From: Anisakis pegreffii
Taxonomy: Eukaryota; Nematoda; Chromadorea; Rhabditida; Anisakidae
Length of the DNA: 64,000 bases
Direction: 5' to 3'
Assembly (NCBI GenBank): GCA_035041965.1
Contig: JAPYMA010002941.1
Span: 62,001 to 126,000, forward strand
The translations under genes were made by a program, and so were the position numbers. This document shows, one piece after another, positions 1-13,296 of the stretch; position 1 is the first letter of the stretch, and every line of letters starts with the position of its first letter. Under the pieces are notes generated by a model. That model made no database searches. It had not been told where the DNA came from and saw only the letters and a program-made list of their open reading frames with translations.

Positions 1-1225
1 CGTGGACAAAGAAGTAAACAACGTAAAGGTAAACAAGTAAACAACGAAGTAAACAACTGAAAAGTAAATAAATAAATAAATACATCAACAACTGAGATAT
101 AAGCATAAACATTAACCCCAACATCATACAGTACTGTCAACACTGTATGACAGTGATAATTGACTCGAGAAATTTCATCGCTCAAAAAACTCTCAGTGAG
201 ATTGAATGAAGTGAAATTCAAAAGATATAAAATATGGAGATTGCAACTAAAAACGAAATTGATAACATGAAAAACAAAACGGAACGAAACGAGAAAAAAC
301 TGCAATATGATGAATTGCAGCGAGCAAGGTTGAAAAAACAAAGTACTAAAAATTTTTTCCATCCACGAAATCAAGCAAATCTACACGTCAATGTATAAAT
401 TTATCTCCTACATTTACGTACGTATAAATATAAATACATCATCAACAAAAATATCACATAACATATTGTAAACTGTCCAGCAAACAAATATCACAAATAT
501 TTCAGTAAATCAGCGCAAAAACAGACTGTCAATGCAAAAACCTTTGCGTGCACAATAACTCTCGAATGAATATCTTCAGCATTCAATGAAAAAATATTCT
601 TAACGTTAATACTACTGCTATTACTATGGTTGTTGTTATGATGATTATTCGCATTACACGTTACCACCTTCGCATCAATCTCGTCATTAGTACAAGGTCA
701 AACACACAATTCGTTTTTCTCTCTCTCCTTTCCAATTTTCTTCTTCGAATCGTCAGATCCATCAAGTCAAGTCAATCAAAACAAAATTTTTTGAGACGAT
801 TTCGAAATAAACCAGTCAGCGAATGAAGAAGCGTTCATTCAGCTCATGGTTAGTTCACTTTAGTTCGATTCATTTCACTGCATCGATAACACTTCAAAAT
901 CTTCTCAACAATACCCTGTCCGAATGTCGAACAAATTTAGTGTCTTACATTCGCACGAACAAACGAAAAAACATTCTAAGAAACCGAAGTTGCAACCTTT
1001 CGAGAGTTTGAACGCTTGAACATTATTATCCATCTTCCAACTGGATCAGTCAAATCATACAAATGCTTTAAGAAATCCTTTCATAAACTATCGGTTGAAG
1101 CGTGAACTAATCAATAGTTATATGGCAATATCCAGGGATATGGCAAAGTCTTGACTTCATTTCCACTAGACAAAGCACAGGCATATATGGCTTCACCTCT
1201 TGCGGTCCAAATGGGACACCTTGGT
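1..1225. other. Non-coding, AT-rich stretch
   Basis: No exon with credible splice sites was found. The stretch holds short A-rich and ATT-rich simple sequence and short chance reading frames. A 34-residue frame starts at 1197 and runs into the dispersed repeat, but nothing else supports it. Confidence 0.5.
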
Positions 1226-1537
1226 CATATTTTACAATTGCAACGTTCACCCAGACAGTTTAACTTACCAACCATACGATTCCACTCATAGGAAATTGTA
1301 CGATCTCAGCCGCGTCTAAGCGAACCTCAGGACTTGGAAATAGCCCCTTAGGACTGCCACCATCGCCTTTAGAGAGGAACGAGCGAGTGATCGCCCCTCG
1401 AATCGCCCTCGCCCACGATCGCTCCCTCAAAGAGACTGGCAAGCGAGCCAGTCACCGAACGAACAATTGCGCATGTGCGAGAATTTCACGTCAATTTCTC
1501 AATTTGCTCGCCCCTCTAGCAGAATGAATGTGGAATG
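1226..1537. repeat. Dispersed repeat, copy A (~300 bp)
   Basis: This segment aligns along its whole length with 2923-3222. Shared blocks include TACGATTCCA, a CCTTAGGAC stretch, TTAGAGAGGAAC, AATCGCCCTC, and a tail with TGCTCGCCC. It is markedly richer in G+C and in CGA/TCG words than its surroundings. No long terminal inverted repeats and no protein-coding capacity were seen, so it looks like a short non-autonomous element or an old repeat. The family is not recognised. Boundaries are by eye, about 10 bases uncertain at each end. Confidence 0.75.
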
Positions 1538-1715
1538 AAATTCGAACATCTTGATATGTTCAGACAAGTTTTCCAGACTTCAAATTCACATATATCATCG
1601 TTCCATCCATCTGTAATTCGATACATATGTTCTGTGCTCGACAACCAGACTAAAACTCTTCGAAACGAGCCGACGGCACCGTTGAACATATGGAACATGA
1701 ATATCATAAACTTAC

Positions 1716-1783
1716 TATTGTTATTATTGGAAGCATCACTATTATTTTTAATCCTATTGTTATTATTATTATCATTACAATAG
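1716..1783 (+). repeat. TTATTA/TTATTG microsatellite
   Basis: An impure array of TTA, TTG and ATT trinucleotides. It inflates overlapping reading frames on both strands (poly-Leu on plus, poly-Asn on minus), so the long frames at 1516-1809 and 1535-1783 are not called as genes. Confidence 0.8.
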
Positions 1784-2753
1784 CAATGAGTCGCAACTGT
1801 CACAAACAACAGACGATAGTAATATTGCTATAAGAGATATAGTAATATACTTCAACACGAATGAAGATGTAATTCTGGATTCATATTCACTGATTATTGC
1901 TGGTGATAAACACAGTTTATATATTCTACATTCTAGGCCCAGATAAATGAATTACATATATTCACTTCTTTATGTCATATCCTTAAGTAACTGATTCAAT
2001 TTCATCCGTACAAACTCGTAACAACACAACTTACGATTAGGCGGCAGTAGCAAATTGAAATTTAAAAGCATCCAAAATCTCTAACCAATATCCATCATCG
2101 TCAACATTATCACCATTGTTATGTCACCTATCCATTCGTCGAAGTTGACGCGAGAATATGAAGGAAACAGACAAGGGGAGACAATATGGCGTCAGCTGAC
2201 TGGAGCTTACTGGACGTTTGTTTAAAACTGGCGATTCAAAGTGCTTTCGCACTGAGTCGATGGATGGTCGAAAGGAAAGATGAATAGTGGAAGAACGAGT
2301 GAAGACTGGAAGGACGGGCATTAGTCTGGCCACCTAATGGAAGACTCAAACGAAGACAATCGACTCCTCTCCTAGTTCTGCAATCGCTACCCAGAACAAC
2401 TCATTCGATTTACGTAAGTAAATGTTTTTGAGAAGCACTTGAAAGTAGTGATACGCTGAAAATTTTCATCTACTTCGATGTTTTACGCGATTTTTTTCAA
2501 TTCGATGATTGAATTGTAAGCTGACAATTGACACAATCGATATTGACGACAACACAAACACACATACACACATAAACGTGAACATTAAATCATACTTACA
2601 ATACTTTTCATTTCACAATACAACACTATTGTGACAAGATGCGATACTAACAAATAAAACAGATGCTCAGTACTCAATGATTTGAACAGGAGGCGACTAT
2701 TAAGCGCAATTGAATGACTGCGCGCAGATGAACTTCCGCAGAAACTTGTTCTT

Positions 2754-2773
2754 GGAGAATTTTAAAATTCTCC
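2754..2773. repeat. Perfect 20-bp palindrome
   Basis: GGAGAATTTTAAAATTCTCC equals its own reverse complement. A third GGAGAATTTT half-site follows at 2781. It lies about 150 bp before repeat copy B. Function unknown. Confidence 0.85.
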
Positions 2774-2922
2774 AGAAACTTGGAGAATTTTACAAAATAT
2801 CTTGAAATTTTCCAAAAATTTTCGTCGTCCCATGAACACTGAAACAGTTTACACGTTCCCAGAAAACCCCTCAAAACTAGTTGATGTGTTAGGATCATCT
2901 TAAAATTATCAGGTCTGAAATT

Positions 2923-3222
2923 ATATTTCAGAATCGCAAGGTTTTCATAGACGGTTTAAATTATCAATCCTACGATTCCATTCAGAAAGTTTAGAGTCTC
3001 AACCCCGTCTCATATAACCTGGAAACTGTCCTTAGGACAGCCAGTGTAATTCTTAGAGAGGAACAGGCGATTAATCGCTCATCAATCGCCCTCTTCTAGG
3101 AGGAACATTCCCTCGGCTATACTGGCGAGCGAGCGAATGACCGAGCGATTACGCGAGAATCGCCCACTAACGGCAATTTTCAAATCTGCTCGCCCGTCTC
3201 ACAATACGAATCCAGAATACCT
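2923..3222. repeat. Dispersed repeat, copy B (~300 bp)
   Basis: Second, diverged copy of the element at 1226-1537 in the same orientation, about 1.7 kb away. The two differ by many substitutions and small indels, so the duplication is not recent. No coding potential seen. Confidence 0.75.
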
Positions 3223-3430
3223 ATTTTCATGGCCTCTATCGCACGCGTTTTTCGTTGAAGAATTAGGTTCTCTTGGTTGAACTTATCAATATCAATCTGA
3301 ACACACTGACACAATTTCTTTGAATGAAAATGAACCAACTACAGCTCAACGTCAATTATCCGTCCGTTTTCGTATTAGATTCTGTCAAATAGGGAACCAC
3401 AAGCTTTGAGCAGTTCTTTTTTGGTTTTTA

Positions 3431-3604
3431 GGTGAGAATGAACGGGAAGTGATTGAAGAAGAACCGATGACGCCAGAGATCTGGGGAGGAAGACAGTTCA
3501 ATAGCAGAACAAATGCTTGGCGAAAGCAAAAATTCTGTGCGATAGCAGCAGCCATTCGTACAGAAGTGAACGATATGAGCGACATCAAGTTCAGTGTTCT
3601 TTAG
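3431..3604 (+). CDS. Possible terminal exon, unknown protein
   Basis: An open stretch of 57 codons follows a plausible acceptor (TTTTTAG at 3424-3430) and ends at a TAG at 3602-3604. The frame is entered in phase 1. It encodes an acidic start (EREVIEEEPMTPEIW), then a basic middle (NSRTNAWRKQKF) and an end containing IAAAIRTEV. A possible upstream exon ends at a GTAAGT donor at about 2413 in a compatible phase, but that segment has an in-frame stop close upstream and no convincing acceptor. I do not recognise the protein. It could be chance. Confidence 0.28.
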   Translation, partial: GENEREVIEEEPMTPEIWGGRQFNSRTNAWRKQKFCAIAAAIRTEVNDMSDIKFSVL

Positions 3605-6600
3605 GACCTTATTTTCCGATTAATCGCACTGCTAGTCATCATTCAAACACAAGCGAACAGAAGTTGATAACTTCATCAAAACCCTCAATATGAGAGGAAT
3701 ATGAGAAGGAATGAAGGGTGCGGACGAAAATCGATACTTTCGACAGCCTCTGGAGTCCGGCGGCTATCTGAATGCCCGAAACCATTGATGAAAATTGCTT
3801 TAGATATAGATATTCTGCATCAAATAAAGTGTTGATATTCAAATAAATGCAACAAATACTGTTTAATCAATTCAGATATGACTGAATAAGAGCCTTTCAA
3901 ACAAACATGATTAAATCTTGCAAACGAAAGTACACAAGAACTTTCCTTCCTGAGGACAGCAAATATGAATGCATGAACAGCGCAATCGTCTGCACTATAA
4001 TTATGTGAGGACATTGAAACGCTTCTAAGGCATCATGTACGTCATTTTTTGGTATGTTAAAAAGTTGACGTGAAAACACAAAAATGCTGCTGAATGAGAT
4101 ATGAGCACGGTTTGGAAATTTGGGAGGATTGTGGATATGTGGATAAAACGAAAACACAACACAACAATGGATCACAGACAGCCAAAAGGGCAACCGCAAG
4201 GCCAAATGCAATAAAGCGTTTGAACAAGAGCAAGAAGACATGCAAAAAACATAAGAGCCAGAACAGAGGACAAGCTGCCAATCAATCATTAGCTATTTGG
4301 TTGTTTTATTTTGGTTGAGAAGGGGGGCATTCTCGACGAGTCTTCGGCTGCAGCTAAGTGATCATTATTGTCGAATATCACTGGATCGCTCTCTTATCGC
4401 ATCAGCATCACTATCATTATGACGATCATCAACGTCCTATCATCTTCTTCATCTTCCCTAGACATCATGTCGCCATAATGAACAATTGCCCAACTAACTA
4501 AATGCTCAACAAAAAGTGAACGCTCTCCTCAAATTTTCAATTTTTTTATGTTCCTCGAAGCATCGTTTCGTTGTTTCGTTGCTTCCTCCATACAGCTCTC
4601 AATAACTGAGCGAATGCAGTTTCTTGTTCAGAACGCATAAATAAACGCAAATTTGCAATTGCTGTGCACTTAAACATGTACGACGCAAACACAGCATCAT
4701 TATACGCCAGTGCATCTAGTATTTGTGTATGGATACATAGACACCGAAAAAATTTGAAAAAAAAACACACACAACTCATTTATGTGAGCGAAATTGTTGT
4801 TTCGAATTGTTGTGGTACTTATTGCCTAAATTGAGGATAAGGTTTGACCAAAATTAAGTTTACTTTTACTTTGCTATGGAACAATTTTCGCATGCTATGT
4901 GCCACTAGAGGTGCTAATATTAGTTCAGAGTTTTTGCGATCAAACTAAAAGCAGCCAATTGACTGCGGATGTTGCTTGTTAGCGGATAAGCAAAAAAATA
5001 AGAATTGCTAATGCATTTCCTCATCATTTCGGATGACGTATACGAACTGAGCAAATGCTTCAGATTCGTGTCTCCTCAATTTATGATTATTGCTTTATCC
5101 GTGCAATGCCTTGTGCACCTTTGAAACATGAGTAGACGGACGATGATATCATATTTGTTCCGGTGATACTTTAAAGAGAATAATGTTCAGTGAATGAAAA
5201 TAGGGAATCGTATGAAGGAATGAAAATAATGACAAGAACGGGAATAAAACGAATACGAATAATCAATCAACTATGCTTAAGCAACCGCTCAGCATTGCAT
5301 CACTATCGTTATCCTCAATTCAGGCAATAAGTATGTATGTATTTGTCCACGCTAGCTGCTTCATCAGCTCACCAAATCACCAAAAACTAGAACAAGAGGA
5401 AGATCAAGCGAACCACAAGCTAATAACGAAGCATCTGGAACATACAGTTCATTTGGTATGAGAAGAAATTGGCAGTTTTGAGATGATCGAAAGAATCGGC
5501 TAATTGTAAGCAAAACGAAAATATTCAGGAAAATTCAGAGCTGACAAACGATAACCTTCGGCAATGAGGATTCTGAAACGTTTTGGTTTCCAAAAAAAAC
5601 CGTCTGAATATAAGCGAAATGAATGTGAGTGAATTGCATGAATGAATAATATAAGTGGAATCGCTCGCGCGCAACAAGTGAAATACTGATAAATAACGAA
5701 TGGATAAAGTGAAATGACAATAGTGAATGTAATTACAGCGAGGAATTTGCAAGGATTATTGAATGAAACTGTTCACCTTTAAAAATTTTTATGGTCTGAC
5801 GGAGAATTTCTGCGTTTGCGATGGACCAGTCGTGACTGTTTCTTTGCGAATGTAGGCAATGAATCTGGAGACGATTTGTTGAATTAGCCTTCAGTATATT
5901 GTTGGAATCGATGCTTACGAATAGTTGACTTGCTTGCTCAGTAGATTAATTGTGCTAGGCAAAAGTCGGATTATATATATCAGAGTAGATGATGGATTAG
6001 TGAATATACGAAGGAACGAACATACGAACGTTTCAGTTGAAAAGAAATATCAAATGGATAGCGGCAGCAGGTGATCGATGTAGGCTTGATATAGCTGATA
6101 GTGGCTTATCAACAGACTGAATATTGCTGAATTGAGTGATGATAACTGAGTTGGCGATGATGATGGATGATAATTGGGCAATTAGGAGTTTATTGCTTTG
6201 GTTGGTGTTGTTGCTACTGTTGGAAAGAACCTTATCGTGCAATAAATATAAAAGTGGGCAATAACAGCGAATGTTAAAAGTTGCAATTTTATCACGAATA
6301 CTCTTCACTGATTGATGCAGTTTTCCAAATGATCACTCAAATATTGTTTACTCGAATGTTTGAAGAATTTATTCATTGATTCAGTTTACTTGAACGAACT
6401 CAGTGCACTACTTTTTGTCCCTCTTGGTGCTCTTCCGCCTGACACTGTCGTTCATTCAGTACAAACTGAAAAATTACAAACAAAACAATGAAAATCTCGC
6501 TCGAAAATTTTGACGATTATTTTGAAAAGTCATTCACAAACAACATCGGATGATGCGTTTCACATGCGCACAAATAACACCTATCTACAACAGCAACCGA

Positions 6601-6877
6601 AAGCAATGACAATATCAAACAAACAGAAAAACACCTAGCAACAAAATGAAATTAAGAAAAAATCTGCCAAAAATTTACGATAATCTTACGATAGTCCAAA
6701 AAATCATAACAATATTCATGATTTCTGAAACGAAACTGTTCTGTCGATAAGAGACACTTTTCTGTCGGACTGATGAGCTTCCTAATTCGTGCACGATCAG
6801 TAGCAAACTTTACAGATGCCGTAAGATACTAATCTTGAGTGAATAACGGCCAAATTCAATAAGAAGCAATTGCTCGA
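3605..6877. other. No supported gene
   Basis: Only isolated reading frames under 135 codons without coherent splice structure, plus A/T-rich simple sequence. A 74-residue lysine-rich frame at 4094-4318 was noted but has no other support. Confidence 0.45.
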
Positions 6878-7570
6878 ATGTTAAAATTACATTACTTCTC
6901 CGAACTCGAGTACAGAACTCGACCAATGCAATACGCTCTGGAATGGTGGAACCGATTGCACAGGTGAGTGTTTCGCAGAAGGCGATTACTAATAAACCGT
7001 ATGTTTACGCGATCAACATGACGTTTTGATTTGAAACAAAAGAAGAAAGAAACGTTATGAAAAATGAACAATCTCGAAATGGGATCACATCGAATCAGCA
7101 GCGTGAAAAATAAGAACAACTCAGATGGACGGGCATTCATCTTCCAACTTCTCGGTGCATTTTTCTCGTTCGTCATCCTTATCTTAAGTATTCTCAAAGT
7201 GATTACAACAACAAAATTCACCATCTATCAAACTGTCAAGGTGGGCGCACACTCATCATCAAGCACGATCGTTCGGTGTCGTTGGAGTGTCTGTCTTGGA
7301 TGACACTCGCCGAATAAAAGTTAACAACATGTCTGGCTGAAAACCATTATTCAATTATCGATGTAACTAAGTGCATGATAGCGCAATTAATGATGATACG
7401 ATTGTTGAATGATTATCGACGGCAATTTATCAAAAACTAAGCGAACGATGTAATTGTTGTGCTCAAATCGAATTAACGAACCATTAATTTTGATTCGATA
7501 AATCGGCAAATTCCAGCCAGCCGAATCTCAATCAGAATTCACCATCTCATCAGTGAAACATTATCGCTGA
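6878..7570 (+). CDS. Candidate small single-pass membrane protein, 3 exons
   Basis: The model joins 6878-6963, 7099-7240 and 7517-7570, giving about 93 residues. Exon 1 starts with ATG, encodes a tryptophan- and arginine-containing segment (YRTRPMQYALEWWNRL) and ends at an AG/GTGAGT donor. Exon 2 follows the tandem acceptor CAGCAG (7096-7101), so two products differing by one serine are possible. It encodes one hydrophobic helix (FIFQLLGAFFSFVILILS) with lysines on both sides. Exon 3 follows TTCCAG and ends at TGA. Phases close. No family is recognised. The last exon is the weakest part, and exon 2 could instead splice into later exons. Confidence 0.35.
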
Positions 7571-10500
7571 TTTTACATCTGATTAATATGTGTGTATGGT
7601 GATGACAAATGATATTTGATGGCGTAAATGATAAACGTTAACGGTCAGAAACAATGAATGTGTGCTGCTGTCAAAACGCTCGAACTGATTGGATAATTTG
7701 ATTTGATGAAATTTTCGTGGTGAAAATTTTTGAAATGTAATGTTTTCCATGAATTAGCGAAATTCTAGAGAATCAAGTCACTTTCGTGATCTGAATTTCA
7801 GTTTTCTATTCAGTATTGAAGTTGAAATTTCGCCGTACAATTTTCAATGCACAATGGACGATTGCTTCATCATCTCTATATTATCGTCGTCATCCTCCTC
7901 AACATTATGAAATTGAATTCAACCAGCAGCTGATGATATTGTGCACGAATGATTCCAATTGACATTGTGCATAAAGTATCTTGAATTTTGTGCTGAATGC
8001 ACAAAATTAGATGCAACAATGTACTCAAACTTCATCATTAGTTAATTAATTAAACTTATGAATCTAAATATCGTATTAACTAACACGTAAATTGAAGTAT
8101 ACGAAACGATTTGTATGAATAATCCTTTCCGATGACAAAATCGAACAGCCAACGCCCGCACTCATGCACACACAAACACATACATATGCACATGCACTAC
8201 AACAACATTTTGAGTTCACTCTCGAAAGCGTTGCCATTCAATCCGAGCGCAATTCAAGCTTTAGAGAGAAGCCTTACTGGGGATTTTGTGGATTGTCTCA
8301 ACTGCACTTAACATCTGCATCTGTATTTAATCAGCTGTTAAGATTGCTAGTGTCAGCTTTTTTGCATGCTCTACTAAGAACGGCACTTCTCAACGTGATT
8401 AGTTCGAATGGCATCTAAAATGGCTTAAAATCATCTGTTCTTTGAAGCTTTCTTCTATTTTTACATTTCATACGAACGGATAATCAAATCAATCAATGCC
8501 CAAGCCAACCATCAATACGTTGTGCTCTCTAAAATCTCGCAATTGCTTGCCTCGATTTCAGCGTTTTTTTTTTGGATTACGACGGATTTTTGAATTCTGA
8601 TTGACATTTTTGTCGAATCGCACTGGTTCACAACGATTTCACAACAAAAATCCACCAATGTCAACAACTGATCATTGCGTCGATCGTTGAATCGTCGTTG
8701 AAATTTCTCTCCATTTTTATTCGACATCCGAAAAAAAGCCAAGTAACTTTTTCTCTACCAAATAACGCTGGTCATCTAGGAACAAACAAAACTCTGAATA
8801 AAAATCAGCCTCCGATGGAACACTCGGAAGTTGGTGCAAACCAAAAAAAAGAAAATCAAAACAGCGCTAGAATACTCAACACAACAACATCAATTTTATA
8901 ATCATCTCGTAGCGTTTTCGAGTGCTCTCCTCGTAAGGTTTATAAAATTTCGAGTATTCCCAACGAAATTTCTTATCGGTCATCAAACCGACAATGCGAT
9001 GATGATATTTATATCGCACAGACATACACACACTCACACACACGACTACCGTAGTCGCTCGTAACGGTGCTCCCCCAATCAGTCCGTTGCTGTTAACGTA
9101 ATTGTTCGTCATGCTACCGTACTACGTGCTTGCCATACCGTACAATAAAAGTTCCATCTGCATTAGGGACTGACTAGTGGCGCATTACACACATTGCACG
9201 TACGCATGTATGCTTAGGCATTCACTCAGCATTGTTCAACAAGCGAACGAGCAAGATTCCTGATGAGTATTCATTACCAAAATAAAAAATACTTAGCGAT
9301 GATCAACATTCCATCAGAAGCAACTGGCAGATGAAAAGTTTTCCTAGAGACAACTTGAGCACATCAGCAAATAACTATGAATCGTCCGTCCTTTGCCTTT
9401 ACCGTGAAACATCGAATCGCGAACAAAGTATTATGTAACCTTTCTCGATCTTAAAGTCATTGTTTCACGATCAGATCTGATGAACTCATAAAAAAATTTC
9501 TTCTCGTCATAAAACTCATCGATGCCAGCAAGAGCACTTATAAATCCGTACATTTATGTGGACTCTACAAAATATGGAGGAGTTCACGTTGAATTAGTCA
9601 GTTAAAATCTATGAAGTGGGGAAATAAAGTGAACTGTCCAGTTGTTGGTAATAGTCATGGAAGGGAATGGAGCATACTGGTAGCGTTGAAGACCGACTGG
9701 AGCGTCAGTTTGGAAGTGATAAAACTGTACATAATGGTTATGACAGTGTATGATAAACAAAATCAAACAGTTTTTGTGATATTACGTGATGTTCATGTTC
9801 CATTCACTACAACAGGTATAACAAACGCTATTAGACACATGCAAGTGATATGACATTCGTGCATGATATTGTCTTCATTTCTTTATGTTCAAACAACTAA
9901 CAATCTACACAGGTAGTTTCATAGTTACAAGTAAATGCATACATATCCAGCCATCCATTGTTTACAAAGCCCTATCATTGTTACAATCTTACATCGAAAG
10001 GCTAGTGATATGCCGAATTGTTATTTTGATATGGGGTGCATTGATATGATATGATAAGAACACCACACAGTGAATATTAATACCAAACAGAACGAAACGT
10101 TGATGGCGAGACTAAAACCAAAAGGAGACCAAGTTAACGTTTTTTTATGAAGATGTTGTGCTTTGTATCTGAATGATGTGAACTGACGTATTTTACAATG
10201 AGGCAATTCTTGTGGAAACTTTTCGTTTTCATTCAACCCACTTGATGATCACTTTAGAATCATTCCCTCTATTTTCAGTCTCATTGTTACCTGTCATCTA
10301 TTTCCTTGCGCTACTCGTTTAAATGAATAATTGTAAAGGAACGCAAGATATTCAATACCAATAATTATCATTGATTATTGATGCCATACCACTACGTGTT
10401 CGTCATTTACGTTGAATATTGTGGTCGAATAATGATGTTAATAATATTGGTTACCGAATGGTAAAAACATTAAGTAGTAATTATAGCACTATGGATTGAA

Positions 10501-12774
10501 TGAATGATTTTGGAGAATTGTTCAACAACAGCAATAAAGCTTGCCAGCAGCTGAAAATACTGCAGACATGGATGAGCACTGAGGGTTGAAATTTGGCGAT
10601 CGCATGGATATCAGCGATGAACATGCAAAGGTTTAGATCCAGAATCGAGCTCATTGCTGCTGACGATGAGATAATCATGAACAGTGAACGCAGTTTTTGA
10701 GGCCAGAAGCACTTGCAATTGTCAATATAATCATTGCGAAAGTTCATTCGTAAAAAAATTCCGAAAGTGGCACTTAAAACAAGTGAGATAAATTGCGTTG
10801 GAAATGATCGAACGAGTGAGTGTATAGTGAAAGAAGGAACAGAAATCTTCGCTGAAATTGATGATTCTCACTGAAAATCGGTTAAGGAATCGTTCGCTCT
10901 TACACACCGCTCCAACCAATAGAAATAATGCATGAAAAACAATGTATGACTCATTAAAAAAGGGGTTTTGTTGAAGGGTAAAACAAGGAAATAAAACTCC
11001 AATGGGTATCACACTCGTCTAACGATTCCAAATCGATGATTTATACGAACGATTGTAACTATTCCACAAAGGCAAAACAACAATCGAACAATCGAACTGA
11101 ACAACGCACAACGATGATGCGCTGCTGAAAAATGATTATTGCGATTGTGTGAGATCATATTGCTCTTGCAATCACTTCAATAAAGCATCAAAAAGCAAAA
11201 CCACAATTTGCAGTAGCAATGCGTTCAGATGAACAGATGAAAAAGTTAGGATAAACCTCCGAAATGACTAGAATACAATCATACTTCATACATATCACTA
11301 TGGGATAATTAGTCGAGACTAATTATAGCCTGCATCTATGCAACCTTGCTTGCACTGGTATTTTTGATGTTCTCATGATATGCTGATGACAATAATGAGT
11401 TAGGTACAGTATGATCATTAGGCACAGATGTATTCATGTTATTAGAATATGCCACTGATGCTGAACGCTTGAAAGTTGAGTTGTACAGTCGTCATATTTG
11501 CGCACAAAAACACACTTGAATGAGTGTATTAATTAGTTAGTCAATTTATTAAATAATAGCTGATCAACTATGTAATCACATATTCATTGCTTCAGCCAGA
11601 TATCTATCACCATAGCGAAATTTGAAGTTTCTCTCAGGAAAATTGAAGTTTTTTCGGAGTTATGGCTCACATACGCCGCATATATTCCAACGAACCAAAT
11701 TGTTTCCTCAACAAGCCTAAACACAACAAGATAATAATAATAATAATCGGTTTAACGATAACATGATAATCTGTTCTGGTCCAACGACAATGGTGATAAT
11801 AATATTTAAAACGTGATAACAATTGGCATTGGTTCCCTTCGATCTAGAAGATGGATTTCAATTTTATCACCAAAATATTCTCCACCTAACAAATCACTAA
11901 AAATCTAGATCAGCGAAAGCACCGAACCAAATTCTAAGCTGTTTATCATCAAGTTCAATGAAGAAATGAGAATTTTCATAGGAAATGCACAAACACACAC
12001 ACACATACTCCCAAAGATTTGTACGCATATACTTCTGAGATTCTTCAGCAATTTTTCATCGCCGCATTCAGCCAGACGTTTCTTCTTGTTCTCGTCATTT
12101 CTTAGTGTTTTTCTTCTCTAGCATCTTCCTCTCCTCCAATCTATCAATACACCAATATCGATATCGAATAAACTCAACTCAATGAAACTATAAATAATGC
12201 TGCTGCTGCTATTCAGCCGGGATGCTGTGCTGTTGCTAGTTGTTTACAGCCCAGTTTTTTTTTTGGGGGTAGTGGTGGTGGTGAGCAAAGAAATTTGAAA
12301 GTGAAACGAGACCTTAAGACCTCTCCTCATATTGTGCTCGAGTAGCAGCAACAGTAGCAATAGCAGTAGCTGTGTGTATGCGCTCATCTGTAAGCTGTGC
12401 ATTCATAAAATTGATTATTGTTCAGTTATTTTTGGTTTGTTTGCCGTTTTCCAAACATACGAGTGAATTGTGTGTGTGTGTAACTGCTGCGAGAATGTAA
12501 TTCAGCACCAACAAACAGCATTCAGCATCTCGTTCGTACGTCCATAAATTCATCGGTTGTGTTCGTTCGTCTGATGCATGCAAAAAACAACTCAACTCTA
12601 GCATACGTACATAGCATTAGTCTCAATAAGATCAGCAACTTTCACTACAAACCTGTGCTTAACTCATTGCACCGTTGCGAAATGTGCTATTTGAGCACAA
12701 CTCGATAAGTTCAGATGAATCAGCGAAATTACACTAAATCAATGACTCAATATGTAGACAGTTACAGGTAGGAG
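7571..12774. other. No supported gene; CA repeats and a promoter-like patch
   Basis: Contains (CA)n-type tracts near 8160 and 9023-9042, and a small G+C-richer patch at 9040-9130 with a CCAAT box on the plus strand (CCCCCAATCAG) and the near-palindrome ACTACCGTAGT at 9045-9055. A 21-codon frame beginning with ATG at 9112 on the minus strand ends near a possible donor, but nothing continues it. The rest is AT-rich. Confidence 0.4.
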
Positions 12775-13035
12775 TTGGCTGATGAGAAGCCTGGCTTAAA
12801 GTTTTCAAATGGAACCGCGGCGAAATTTTGTGGCCGTGAGGGAGTTCTCATCTTGCTCCAACGACTGATCACCGATGTGCAGAAGCTTGTGACTGTGCAG
12901 AAGCTTTTGACTGTCAACGATGAAGAGTTTCATATTCTAATGGGCGATTCTTTGGTTGTCAATGATTGCGATTGTTCCACAAGTAATCACTTGGAAATTT
13001 ATGGTCATATTCTGAGGATATATTCATTGAACTAA
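12775..13035 (+). CDS. Possible exon with an in-frame 18-bp tandem duplication
   Basis: An open frame of 86 codons to a TAA at 13033-13035, preceded by TAG and a weak acceptor. Codon use and base composition are closer to the real exons of this window than to the surroundings. An 18-bp unit is duplicated in frame at 12876-12911 with one mismatch, giving VQKLVT then VQKLLT. No ATG starts the frame, and no homologue is recognised. It could be an exon, a fragment of an old transposon gene, or chance. Confidence 0.25.
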   Translation: MADEKPGLKFSNGTAAKFCGREGVLILLQRLITDVQKLVTVQKLLTVNDEEFHILMGDSLVVNDCDCSTSNHLEIYGHILRIYSLN

Positions 13036-13199
13036 ACTGATTTAAATGTTGAGCGTGATCAGTTCAAATCAATGCCACGATTGGAAGAAATCATCTTCCC
13101 ATTGAAATCGACGAATGGAATCGACGGGAACAAAGAACAGAACGTTTGAAACTTACTAAGGTCATGCAAAATTCTAAGAGTTACTATTGAAAAAACGAC

Positions 13200-13296
13200 G
13201 TTTTAAAGTGATGTTATGTAAGATCACTGGTTGTACTTTAAGGTAAACGAGCGCACTGAAAAAGTCGTACTTTAAGGTATGTCATGTCAGATCATG
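13200..13296 (+). repeat. Diverged two-copy tandem repeat (~68 bp period)
   Basis: A segment with TTTAAAGTGATGTTATG then AAGATCA near 13200 recurs near 13270 as TTTAAGGTATGTCATG then CAGATCA. The word GTACTTTAAGGTA also occurs twice, at 13233-13245 and 13267-13279. No function is evident. Confidence 0.6.

Noticed and set aside
1516..1809. 97-codon minus frame and overlapping 82-codon plus frame
   Set aside because: Both are lengthened by the TTA/TTG microsatellite. Neither has splice partners, and the strand cannot be decided.
3897..4289. 130-codon minus frame and the 74-codon basic plus frame
   Set aside because: No homology, start context or splice structure. Frames of this length are expected by chance in 64 kb.
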